From an uncultured Oscillibacter sp. (GTDB taxonomy: Bacteria > Bacillota > Clostridia > Oscillospirales > Oscillospiraceae), in NCBI GenBank assembly GCA_902476875.1, contig CABSFC010000092.1, positions 1-11,407 on the forward strand: a stretch of 11,407 nucleotides of DNA. The letters are read 5' to 3'. The position numbers and the translations under genes are program-made. The notes beneath the pieces were generated by a model. The model searched no databases, was not told where the DNA came from, and saw only the letters and a list, made by a program, of their open reading frames with translations. Shown here in pieces: positions 6,153 through 11,407 of this stretch. Positions within the stretch are counted from its first letter, which is position 1; each line of letters starts with the position of its first letter.

Positions 6153-7019
6153 ATGGAGATTCGGGAGGAATTGGCGCACATCAACCGCTTTACCAGGGCG
6201 GAGCTGACGGAGGAGCAGGTGTACGCGTTCAGCGTGCGGCTGTGCGACAACGAGGTGGACCGGGATTTTGAGCGGTTCGACACCGCCGCGCTGGAGCGGC
6301 TGGGGGAGCTGTTTCTGGGCAAGAGCGGCATTTTTGACCACCAGTGGTCCGCCCAGGGGCAGACCGCCCGCATTTACCGCACCGAGGTGGTGCGGGAGAG
6401 CGCCGTGGCGACGGCGGCGGGGGACGGCTACCGCTGGCTGAAGGGCTGGGCGTATCTGCTGCGGACGGAGAAGAACCGGGACCTCATCGCCGAGATCGAG
6501 GGCGGCATCAAGAAGGAGGTCAGCGTGGGCGTCAGCATGGGGCGGAGGGTCTGCTCCGTCTGCGGCGCGGAGGACGGGGCCTGCCAGCATGTGAAGGGGC
6601 AGGTGTACGGGGACCGGCTGTGCTTCATGGAGCTGCGGGACCCGGTGGATGCCTATGAGTGGTCCTTTGTGGCGGTGCCCGCCCAGCGCAATGCCGGGGT
6701 CCTGAAGCGGTTCGGGCAGGAGAGCGGCGGGACGGCGCTGCTGCAGAAGCATGCGGCGCTGGGCCGGAAGTATCTGGGAGAGCTGCGGCGGGAGGTGGCG
6801 CGCCTGGCCATGCTGGCGGACGACGGACTGGACGGCAATATCTTTGCCAGGGCGGCGGACCGCCTGGAGGAGCCGGAGCTGCTGGAGCTGAAGCGGGCCT
6901 ACGAGGCCCGGGTGGCCCGGCGGCGCCCCAGCTGCGCAAAAGAGACGCGGCGGAGCGGGGCGATGAGACGGTGTTCCTGGTCTGACGGGGACAACAATAC
7001 AGAAGGAGGACGAAGATGA
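6153..7019 (+). CDS. XkdF-like phage head protein / putative prohead protease
   Basis: The 288-residue product belongs to the XkdF-type head proteins that sit between portal and capsid genes and are thought to act as a serine protease or scaffold. Typical elements are HINRFT, FSVRLCDNEVDRDFERF, FDHQWS with H63, KKEVSVGVSM (S124/S128), and a metal-site-like CSVCG-C-H cluster (C134, C137, C144, H146). ELRDPVDAYEWSFVAVPAQ follows. H63 and one of the serines may be catalytic by analogy with prohead proteases. I chose the ATG at 6153 (AAGGGGGA upstream, then EELAHINRFT as in relatives); upstream starts would add translation of the gap. The last 30 residues look wrong: they are Arg/Ser-rich and run through the next gene's ribosome binding site. 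A better C-terminus lies in the -1 frame, ending at 6985. Confidence 0.8.
   Translation: MEIREELAHINRFTRAELTEEQVYAFSVRLCDNEVDRDFERFDTAALERLGELFLGKSGIFDHQWSAQGQTARIYRTEVVRESAVATAAGDGYRWLKGWAYLLRTEKNRDLIAEIEGGIKKEVSVGVSMGRRVCSVCGAEDGACQHVKGQVYGDRLCFMELRDPVDAYEWSFVAVPAQRNAGVLKRFGQESGGTALLQKHAALGRKYLGELRREVARLAMLADDGLDGNIFARAADRLEEPELLELKRAYEARVARRRPSCAKETRRSGAMRRCSWSDGDNNTEGGRR
6920..6985 (+). other. Probable displaced C-terminus of the XkdF-like protein (-1 frame)
   Basis: In the frame one base earlier, this stretch reads AAPQLRKRDAAERGDETVFLV and stops at 6985, followed by a 30-base gap with a clean AAGGAGG site for the next gene. Its third positions are mostly G or C, and the acidic-then-hydrophobic ending looks like a normal tail for this protein family. 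A single missing base near 6918-6928 (CCGGCGGCGCCCC) would explain the switch. I see no X XXY YYZ slippery heptamer there, so programmed frameshifting is unlikely. Confidence 0.45.
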
Positions 7020-7363
7020 GAGGTTCTTACGAGGGAATCGGCCGGTGGGCGGCCACCTTTGCCTGCGGCAAGGTGGAGGAGGGCCAGGTGGTCAAGGTCA
7101 GCGGCGGCGGCAAGGTGAGCGCCTGCGCCGCGGGGGAGGCCTTCTGCGGGCAGGTGCTGTCCGTGGGCCGGGACGGCGGCGCCTGCGCCGTGGCACTGGG
7201 CGGCTTGGCGACGGCGGCCTGGTCCGGCGACGCCGCGCCCACCGTGGGCTGGTGCGGCCTGGCCGCCGACGGCGCGGGCGGCGTGCAAGCGGCCGCGGCG
7301 GGCCGGAGCTATCTGGTGGTGGACGTGGACGAGACCGCCGGGACGGTCACGTTTGTACTGTGA
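7016..7363 (+). CDS. Putative capsid decoration / head stabilisation protein
   Basis: The 115-residue protein is predicted to be rich in beta strands and to bind the capsid surface, judged by size and position directly before the major capsid gene. The visible pattern is YEGIGRWAATFACGKVEEGQVVKVSGGG, then repeated short strands and turns (FCGQVLSV, CAVALGGLATAAW), ending YLVVDVDETAGTVTFVL. That layout is common for small head proteins in Firmicute phages. The start ATG at 7016 has AAGGAGG (7003-7009) 6 bases upstream. The ATG overlaps the TGA of the upstream reading frame. The stop codon overlaps the ribosome binding site of the capsid gene. The exact family is not certain. Confidence 0.62.
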   Translation: MRGSYEGIGRWAATFACGKVEEGQVVKVSGGGKVSACAAGEAFCGQVLSVGRDGGACAVALGGLATAAWSGDAAPTVGWCGLAADGAGGVQAAAAGRSYLVVDVDETAGTVTFVL

Positions 7364-7377
7364 GGAGGAGAACGGAA

Positions 7378-8409
7378 ATGGCTTATCATTTTGAAAACAT
7401 CAAGCTGGAGAAGGGCATGTACGGCCGCAGCGGCCGCAACTTTTCCCAGACGCTGGAGGAGCTGGACCCCAGCGAGCACTACCGGGGCACGCCCCTGGAG
7501 GGGCTGGACGCTTTCCAGCGGCAGCTGAAGCGCTTTGACATCCGGGTCAAGGGCGCGGGCTCCGACCGGGTGGAGAAGTTTTTCCACACCACGGACTCCG
7601 CCGTGCTGTTTCCCGAGTTCGTGTCCCGGGTGGTGCGCCAGGGACTGGAGGAGGGGTGCATCCTGCCGGACATCACCGCCACGGTGACCCACTTCGACGG
7701 CATGGACTACCGCTCCATCGCCTCTGTGCCCACCGAGGACAAAAAGCGCCTGCAGCGGGTGGAGGAGGGCGCGGAGATCCCCCAGACCACCATCCAGACC
7801 CAGGAGAACCTGGTGCGCCTGCACAAGCGGGGGCGGATGCTGGTGGCGTCCTATGAGGCCATCCGCTTCCAGCGGCTGGACCTGTTTTCCGTGACGCTGC
7901 GCCAGATCGGCGCGTACATCGGCCGGATGCACCTGGAGGACGCCGTCAAGGTCCTGCAGGACGGCGACGGCAACGACAACGCCGCCGAGATGCTGGCGGT
8001 GGGCACCAAGCCCATCTCCGGCACGGCGGGGACGCTGTCCTACGGCGCGCTGCTGGACTTCTGGGGCCAGTTCGACCCCTACGCCATGAACACGCTGCTG
8101 GTCAGCGGCGACATGATGCTGGCCATGCTGAAGCTGGCGGAGTTCCAGAATCCCCTGACCGGGCTGAACTTCCAGGGCACCGGCGTGCTGAGCAATCCCC
8201 TGGGCGCCAAGCTGCTGCGGACCTCCGCCGTGCCCGCCGGGACCATCATCGGGCTGGACAGAAACTATGCCCTGGAGCAGATCTGCGGCAGCGAGATCAC
8301 CGTGGAGTACGACAAGCTCATCGACCGGCAGCTGGAGCGGGCGGCCATCACCTCCATCTCCGGCTTTGCCAAGCTGTTCACCGAGGCCAGCAAGGTTTTG
8401 ATGGTTTGA
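7378..8409 (+). CDS. Major capsid protein
   Basis: The 343-residue protein is the main shell subunit, probably with an HK97-type fold. An N-terminal helical region (about 1-50, GRSGRNFSQTLEELDPSEHY) is followed by FHTTDSAVLFPEFVSRVVRQG, the usual start of the folded core. ITATVTHFDGMDYRSI follows, then the QTTIQTQENLVRLHKRGRML segment and the spine-helix-like SYEAIRFQRLDLFSVTLRQI. The C-terminal part contains TLLVSGDMMLAML and a final strand AAITSISGFAKLF. It starts at ATG 7378 with GAGGAGGAG 7 bases upstream. Highly expressed genes often have such strong sites. A 124-base gap with repeat copy D follows, so the hairpins could influence mRNA stability or downstream expression. Confidence 0.9.
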   Translation: MAYHFENIKLEKGMYGRSGRNFSQTLEELDPSEHYRGTPLEGLDAFQRQLKRFDIRVKGAGSDRVEKFFHTTDSAVLFPEFVSRVVRQGLEEGCILPDITATVTHFDGMDYRSIASVPTEDKKRLQRVEEGAEIPQTTIQTQENLVRLHKRGRMLVASYEAIRFQRLDLFSVTLRQIGAYIGRMHLEDAVKVLQDGDGNDNAAEMLAVGTKPISGTAGTLSYGALLDFWGQFDPYAMNTLLVSGDMMLAMLKLAEFQNPLTGLNFQGTGVLSNPLGAKLLRTSAVPAGTIIGLDRNYALEQICGSEITVEYDKLIDRQLERAAITSISGFAKLFTEASKVLMV

Positions 8410-8533
8410 CGGCGAGGTGAGCGCGGCGGGGCGGGGGCGCCCCGCCCTACGGAGGGGAGAGGCGGCGGGTGGAGGATATACGCGCCTACGGAGGGGCTCC
8501 GCGGGGGAAGCGGGGCGGAAGGAGAGATGCGGG
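8410..8533. repeat. Intergenic gap with hairpin repeat, copy D (compound)
   Basis: Bases 8428-8452 are identical to 1-25, including the 8-bp-arm hairpin and CTACGG tag. The motif CCTACGGAGGGG occurs twice (8446-8457 and 8485-8496). GGATATACGCGCC (8474-8486) matches copy B exactly. A further stem GCTCCGC / GCGGGGC near 8497-8517 has one G-T pair. The gap ends in AAGGAGAG (8519-8526), the ribosome binding site of the next gene. An open frame from 8417 through the repeat is not supported as protein. Confidence 0.75.
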
Positions 8534-8896
8534 ATGATGAACGAGACGATTTTGGAGCTGGCAAGGGCGGTGGCCGGCGCGGGGGCGGACGAGGCGCTGC
8601 TGAGCGCCCTGTGCGGCCTGGCCGCGGAGCGGTGGCGGCTGCGGCTGCGCCCCGGCGTGACGGAGGAGGACTGCGGCGGCGCGTTTTGCTGCGCGGCGGC
8701 CTATACCGCGGCGGCGGACCTGGCGGTGAGCCGGGGCGGCGACGGGCTGGAGTCCTTTACGGCGGGCGAGGTGTCTGTCCGGCTGGGGACGGCGGCGCGC
8801 GGCGCGGCGGGACTGGCCCTGCGGCAGGCGGCGGAACGGCTGATGGCGCCCTATGTGGAGCCGGAGGACTTCAGCTTCAGGAGTGTGCGGGGATGA
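8534..8896 (+). CDS. Phage head-tail connector protein (YqbG/gp6-like)
   Basis: The 120-residue, largely helical protein follows the major capsid gene, where head-tail connectors (the ring under the portal) are encoded. The pattern ILELARAVAGAGADEALLSALCGLAAERWRLRLRPGVTEEDC, then AAAYTAAADLAV and FTAGEVSVRLG, ending APYVEPEDFSFRSVRG, fits small helical connector proteins. I chose the ATG at 8534 (AAGGAGAG 7 bases upstream); the next codon is also ATG. The upstream extension would translate repeat D. The stop overlaps the next start as ATGA. The assignment rests on context and on partial pattern. Confidence 0.68.
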   Translation: MMNETILELARAVAGAGADEALLSALCGLAAERWRLRLRPGVTEEDCGGAFCCAAAYTAAADLAVSRGGDGLESFTAGEVSVRLGTAARGAAGLALRQAAERLMAPYVEPEDFSFRSVRG

Positions 8897-9213
8897 GAGA
8901 CTGGATACGGACGGTTTTGGAGCGGTACGGACAGGCTGTCACGGTGCGGCGGGCGGACGGGGAGACCTCCGCCAGGGCGTTTTTGCAGCCGGTGACGGAG
9001 AGGACGGAGCAGGCGGCGGAGGCCTTTCCGGGCATCGGGTGGCTGGACGGGCGGCTGTGGCTGTACCTGGGACAGACGGAGGTGGGGACGGACGACCTGG
9101 TCCTCTGGAACGGCATGGAGTTCCGGGTGCGGAGCGGGCGGCCCTACCGCGTGGGAGACGAGACGCTGTACTGGTGGGCGTCTCTGGAGCGGGCGAAGGA
9201 GGCGGCGGAGTGA
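8893..9213 (+). CDS. Phage head-closure / head-tail joining protein (XkdH/YqbH-like)
   Basis: The 106-residue protein starts MRDWIRTVLERYGQAVTVRR. Its second half, GWLDGRLWLYLGQTEVGTDDLVLWNGMEFRVRSGRPYRVGDETLYWWASLE, is a strand-rich pattern typical of head-closure proteins, which have a small beta-barrel with 'W.G..F.V...' near the end. It follows the connector gene directly by an ATGA overlap and ends with a GTGA overlap to the next gene, so it lies in a tightly coupled block. Such proteins plug the connector after DNA packaging and dock the tail. Identity is inferred from size, order and pattern. Confidence 0.68.
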   Translation: MRDWIRTVLERYGQAVTVRRADGETSARAFLQPVTERTEQAAEAFPGIGWLDGRLWLYLGQTEVGTDDLVLWNGMEFRVRSGRPYRVGDETLYWWASLERAKEAAE

Positions 9214-9683
9214 AGGAGCTGACGCAGGTGCGGGACGCGGTGGTGTCCGCGCTGCGGGACGCCGGACTGGAGGCGATGGCCGCCTTTCCAGCGGACCGGG
9301 CGAAGCGGTACGGCGGCGCGGTGGCGGCGGTGGCCGTCGGCGCGGCGGAGGGGAAGGCCATGGGCTTTTGCAATTACCTGGGCGAGCGGTATGATGAAGC
9401 GTCCGGGACGGTGCGGGAGCTGTACGGCAGGCAGCTGGAGGGAGACGTGGCCCTGGAGGTCCGGGCGGAGCGGGCCGCGGACTGCGAGGCCGGGTGTGAG
9501 ACGGCCTCCGGCGTGCTGCTGGGCGGACTGCCGGAGGGCATCCGGCCGGGAGAGCTGCGGTGGGAGGCCCTGACCTGGGAGAGGAGCACCGGCATGTTTT
9601 GCGGCGGGGCGCGCTGCGGTGCAGGGCCGTGTTCGTGGCCCAGGCGCGGGAGGACGGCGGGGCGTTTCTGGACTTTATTTTGA
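9210..9683 (+). CDS. Phage tail-completion/terminator-like protein, frameshifted near the 3' end
   Basis: As it stands, the gene encodes 157 residues. The start is GTG at 9210, overlapping the previous stop (GTGA), with AAGGAGG 7 bases upstream. The N-terminal part KELTQVRDAVVSALRDAGLEAMAAFPADRAKRYGG and the middle look normal and resemble small proteins encoded just before the sheath gene that cap or complete the tail. After GMF the reading turns into a Cys/Arg/Trp-rich tail (CGGARCGAGPCSWPRR) unlike the rest. One base added to the T-run at 9597-9600 would give a 164-residue protein ending at 9703, with a normal-looking C-terminus. Either the gene is a pseudogene, the shorter product is used, or the base was lost in assembly. 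Confidence 0.72.
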   Translation: MKELTQVRDAVVSALRDAGLEAMAAFPADRAKRYGGAVAAVAVGAAEGKAMGFCNYLGERYDEASGTVRELYGRQLEGDVALEVRAERAADCEAGCETASGVLLGGLPEGIRPGELRWEALTWERSTGMFCGGARCGAGPCSWPRRGRTAGRFWTLF

Positions 9684-9703
9684 AAGGGGTCATGACGAAT
9701 TGA
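9600..9703 (+). other. Displaced C-terminus of the tail-completion protein
   Basis: In the shifted frame this stretch encodes ALRCRAVFVAQAREDGGAFLDFILKGVMTN and stops at 9703, where TTGA couples to the sheath start at 9700. The alternating strand pattern with AVFVAQAREDGGAFLDF is what such proteins carry near their end. The coupling also matches the ATGA and GTGA overlaps of the two preceding genes. No good slippery site lies at ATGTTTTGC, so recoding is unlikely. Confidence 0.7.
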
Positions 9704-10761
9704 GCGAGATCAGACATGAGCGGCCGGGGGTGTACTCCTCCTATGACACGTCGGCGGTGGTGTCCGCCGGACGGGGCGGCAGGATCGTGGGCGTGGCGGC
9801 CAGGGCCGCCCGGGGCACGGTGGGCGAGGCGGTCACCGTCACCGGCTACGCCGCCGGCGCGGCGGCGTTTGGCGAGGACGCCGAGCCGGGGATGAGCGCC
9901 ATTTTGCGGCTGCTGTTTCTCAACGGCGCCGCCACGGTGGCGGCGGTCCGCGTGGCGGACGGGGGCGGGCTGGCGGACTATCAGGCGGCCTTTGACGCCC
10001 TGGGGAGCCGGGACGTGCAGATCGTGGTGTGCGACAGCGCGGACCTGGCCGTGCAGCAGGCGCTGCGGACGGCGGTGGAGACCGCCTCCGGGGCCCGGAG
10101 AGAGCGCATCGCCGTGGTGGGCGGCGACGGCGACACCGCGGCGGAGCTGGTGGAGCGGGCCGGCGCGCTGAACAGCGAACGGGTGGTGCTGGTGGGCCCG
10201 GACGCGCTGGACGCGGCGGGCGGGATGCTGCCGGGGGTGTTCGCGGCGGCGGCCGTGGCGGGGGCCGTGGCGGCGGAGCGGGACCCCGCCCTGCCCCTGA
10301 ACGGCGCGGCGCTGTACGGTCTGGGGGGTCTTGCCACGGAATACAGCGACAACGACATCGACCTGCTGGCGCGGGGCGGCGTGACGCCGCTGGAGAGCGC
10401 GGGCGGCGTCATCTCGCCGGTGCGGGGCATCACCACCCGGACCACCACCGGCGGCGCGGCGGACGCCACCTGGCGGGAGCTGACCACCGTCCTCACCGTG
10501 GACGACGTCATCCCGGCGGTGCGGGCGGCGCTGCGGAGCAAGTTCGCCCGGGCCAAGAACACCGCCCAGGGCAGGAGCGCCATCCGCTCCCAGGTCATCG
10601 TGGAGCTGGAGAAGAAGCTGGCGGCGCAGATCATCGAGAGCTACGGCGACGTGACGGTCAGCGCCTCCGCCGAGGACCCCACGGTGTGCGTGGTGGAGTT
10701 CGGCTTCGCGGTGGCCCACGGGCTGAACCAGATCTATCTGACGGTCCACATCACGGTGTAA
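9700..10761 (+). CDS. Contractile phage tail sheath protein (XkdK-like)
   Basis: The 353-residue protein polymerises around the tail tube and contracts during injection. The N-terminus SEIRHERPGVYSSYDTSAV is the typical sheath opening (RPGVY). The middle holds a repetitive Ala/Val-rich domain (VVCDSADLAVQQALRTAVET; RIAVVGGD). The C-terminal domain is the conserved part: ATEYSDNDIDLLARGGVTPLES, GGVISPVRGITTRT, LTVDDVIPAVRAAL, and a final strand GLNQIYLTVHITV. The start is TTG at 9700, with AAAGGGG 9 bases upstream and a TTGA overlap with the restored end of the previous gene. PBSX XkdK is longer (about 465 residues), so this is a compact sheath. It shows the particle has a contractile tail. 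Confidence 0.9.
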   Translation: MSEIRHERPGVYSSYDTSAVVSAGRGGRIVGVAARAARGTVGEAVTVTGYAAGAAAFGEDAEPGMSAILRLLFLNGAATVAAVRVADGGGLADYQAAFDALGSRDVQIVVCDSADLAVQQALRTAVETASGARRERIAVVGGDGDTAAELVERAGALNSERVVLVGPDALDAAGGMLPGVFAAAAVAGAVAAERDPALPLNGAALYGLGGLATEYSDNDIDLLARGGVTPLESAGGVISPVRGITTRTTTGGAADATWRELTTVLTVDDVIPAVRAALRSKFARAKNTAQGRSAIRSQVIVELEKKLAAQIIESYGDVTVSASAEDPTVCVVEFGFAVAHGLNQIYLTVHITV

Positions 10762-10773
10762 GAGAGGAGACAT

Positions 10774-11163
10774 ATGGAAGTGAAGGGATTTCCCACCAGC
10801 TCGGATATCTATCTGGAGCTGGACGGCAGGAAGATCGCGGTGGTGCAGAGCTATACGGCGAAAGCCAGCAAGTCCTCCCGGTGCGTGGAGGCCTTTGGCG
10901 AAAGCGAGCCGGTGGCCACCATCGAGGGACAGAGGAAGTACACGCTGGAGCTGACGCGGCTGTACGCCACGGACGACGCCGTCTCCGACGGCATCAACTT
11001 CTACGATCTGGCGGACTTCTCCCTGGTGGTGTGCAAGCCGGACCGGAAGGTCATCTACAGCGGCTGCCAGTGGAGCGCCATCCAGGAGGAGGGCCAGCTC
11101 AACGCCATGGTGGCGGAGAAGGTGACGGTGGTGGCCACCAGGCGCATCGAGACCACGGTATGA
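10774..11163 (+). CDS. Phage tail tube protein (XkdM-like)
   Basis: This 129-residue protein forms the inner tube that the sheath surrounds. It starts MEVKGFPTSSDIYLELDG and shows the strand pattern of tube proteins (KIAVVQSYTAKASKSSR, then RKYTLELTRLYATDDAVSDGINFYDLADFSLVV, and a final CQWSAIQEEG...VTVVATRRIE). Its length fits the small tube proteins of Firmicute myoviruses (about 130-150 residues). The ATG at 10774 has GAGAGGAG 4 bases upstream and lies 12 bases after the sheath stop. Its stop overlaps the next start as ATGA. Confidence 0.85.
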   Translation: MEVKGFPTSSDIYLELDGRKIAVVQSYTAKASKSSRCVEAFGESEPVATIEGQRKYTLELTRLYATDDAVSDGINFYDLADFSLVVCKPDRKVIYSGCQWSAIQEEGQLNAMVAEKVTVVATRRIETTV

Positions 11164-11407
11164 GAGAGATCGACGAGTTGCGCCCGCTGACCGCCGGACG
11201 GCTGCTGGCCATCTGGCGGGAGAGCCGGGAGGCGGCGGAGGACCCGCTGGAGCGGACGCTCCTGTGCAACGCGGCGGTGCTGGCGGAGAGCTGCTTTTTC
11301 CGGGGCCAGCGGGCGTTTTCGGACGGGGCGGCGGTGCTGGAGGCGCTGACGGGGCGGCAGATCGAGGCGCTGCTGCGCCGCCTGGCGGCGGGCGGGGAGC
11401 CGCCCGC
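11160..11407 (+). CDS. Probable phage tail assembly chaperone, 3' truncated by window
   Basis: The reading frame opens at ATG 11160 (overlapping the tube stop) and is open to the window end, giving 82 visible residues. It begins MREIDELRPLTAGRLLAIW and continues with a helical, charged protein (PLERTLLCNAAVLAESCFF, then AVLEALTGRQIEALL). The position right after the tube gene and the helical pattern fit tail assembly chaperones (XkdN/gpG-like), which often end with a programmed -1 frameshift. The region where that would occur lies outside the window. No ribosome binding site beyond translational coupling is evident. Confidence 0.6.
   Translation, partial: MREIDELRPLTAGRLLAIWRESREAAEDPLERTLLCNAAVLAESCFFRGQRAFSDGAAVLEALTGRQIEALLRRLAAGGEPP

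Noticed and set aside
1..8500. CRISPR array from the recurring GC-rich units
   Set aside because: The copies are kilobases apart, are hairpins at gene junctions, and have no regular spacers or cas genes.
9594..9602. Programmed -1 ribosomal frameshift at ATGTTTTGC
   Set aside because: It has no X XXY YYZ heptamer, and the Phe tRNA would have to re-pair with GTT. Simple loss of a T explains the data better.
8851..10773. Long minus-strand open frame of 640 codons opposite connector to sheath genes
   Set aside because: It is a shadow frame caused by high GC. It is His/Arg/Pro-rich, has no family pattern, and lies fully opposite well-supported phage genes.

Overview
The window is very GC-rich (about 70% by eye). 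It uses strong AGGAGG-type ribosome binding sites and several TTG and GTG starts. Its gene families (a KdpDE-like two-component pair, PBSX-type phage head and tail genes) are common in Firmicutes. The best guess is a GC-rich gut clostridium of the Oscillospiraceae type (Flavonifractor/Lawsonibacter-like). This is inferred from style and gene families, not from a marker gene.

Left part, 1-2643, ordinary chromosome. A sensor kinase (848-1915) and an OmpR/KdpE-type response regulator (93-800) form a minus-strand operon behind an extended -10 promoter. The kinase is a short KdpD: it keeps the four-helix DUF4118 membrane block and the kinase core but lacks the large N-terminal cytoplasmic domains. 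Divergently transcribed is a small membrane protein with a PH-like segment (2060-2593), followed by a clear intrinsic terminator (2615-2643).

Middle and right part, 2644-11407, a plus-strand prophage late module in PBSX (xtm/xkd)-like order. The genes are small terminase, large terminase, portal, XkdF-type protease/head protein, decoration protein, major capsid protein, head-tail connector, head-closure protein, tail-completion protein, tail sheath, tail tube and the start of a probable tail-assembly chaperone. Sheath plus tube means a contractile-tail (myovirus-like or PBSX-like) particle. No integrase, repressor or lysis gene is in the window, so the phage/host border and the element's viability cannot be settled here.

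Three observations deserve attention. (1) The tail-completion gene carries an apparent single-base deletion in a T-run at 9597-9600. The expected C-terminus continues in another frame to 9703, where it overlaps the sheath start. The XkdF-like gene shows a weaker sign of the same kind near 6918-6928. (2) A GC-rich hairpin repeat family lies at the left edge of the window in host DNA and also in three gene junctions of the prophage, suggesting host REP-like elements have colonised the phage operon. (3) The 3' end of the portal gene holds a hairpin and a partial duplication of its own coding sequence that creates a 34-residue ORF. Together these suggest a long-resident prophage that is decaying or being domesticated, though assembly errors could explain the frameshifts. 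I found no clearly new defence or other novel system.
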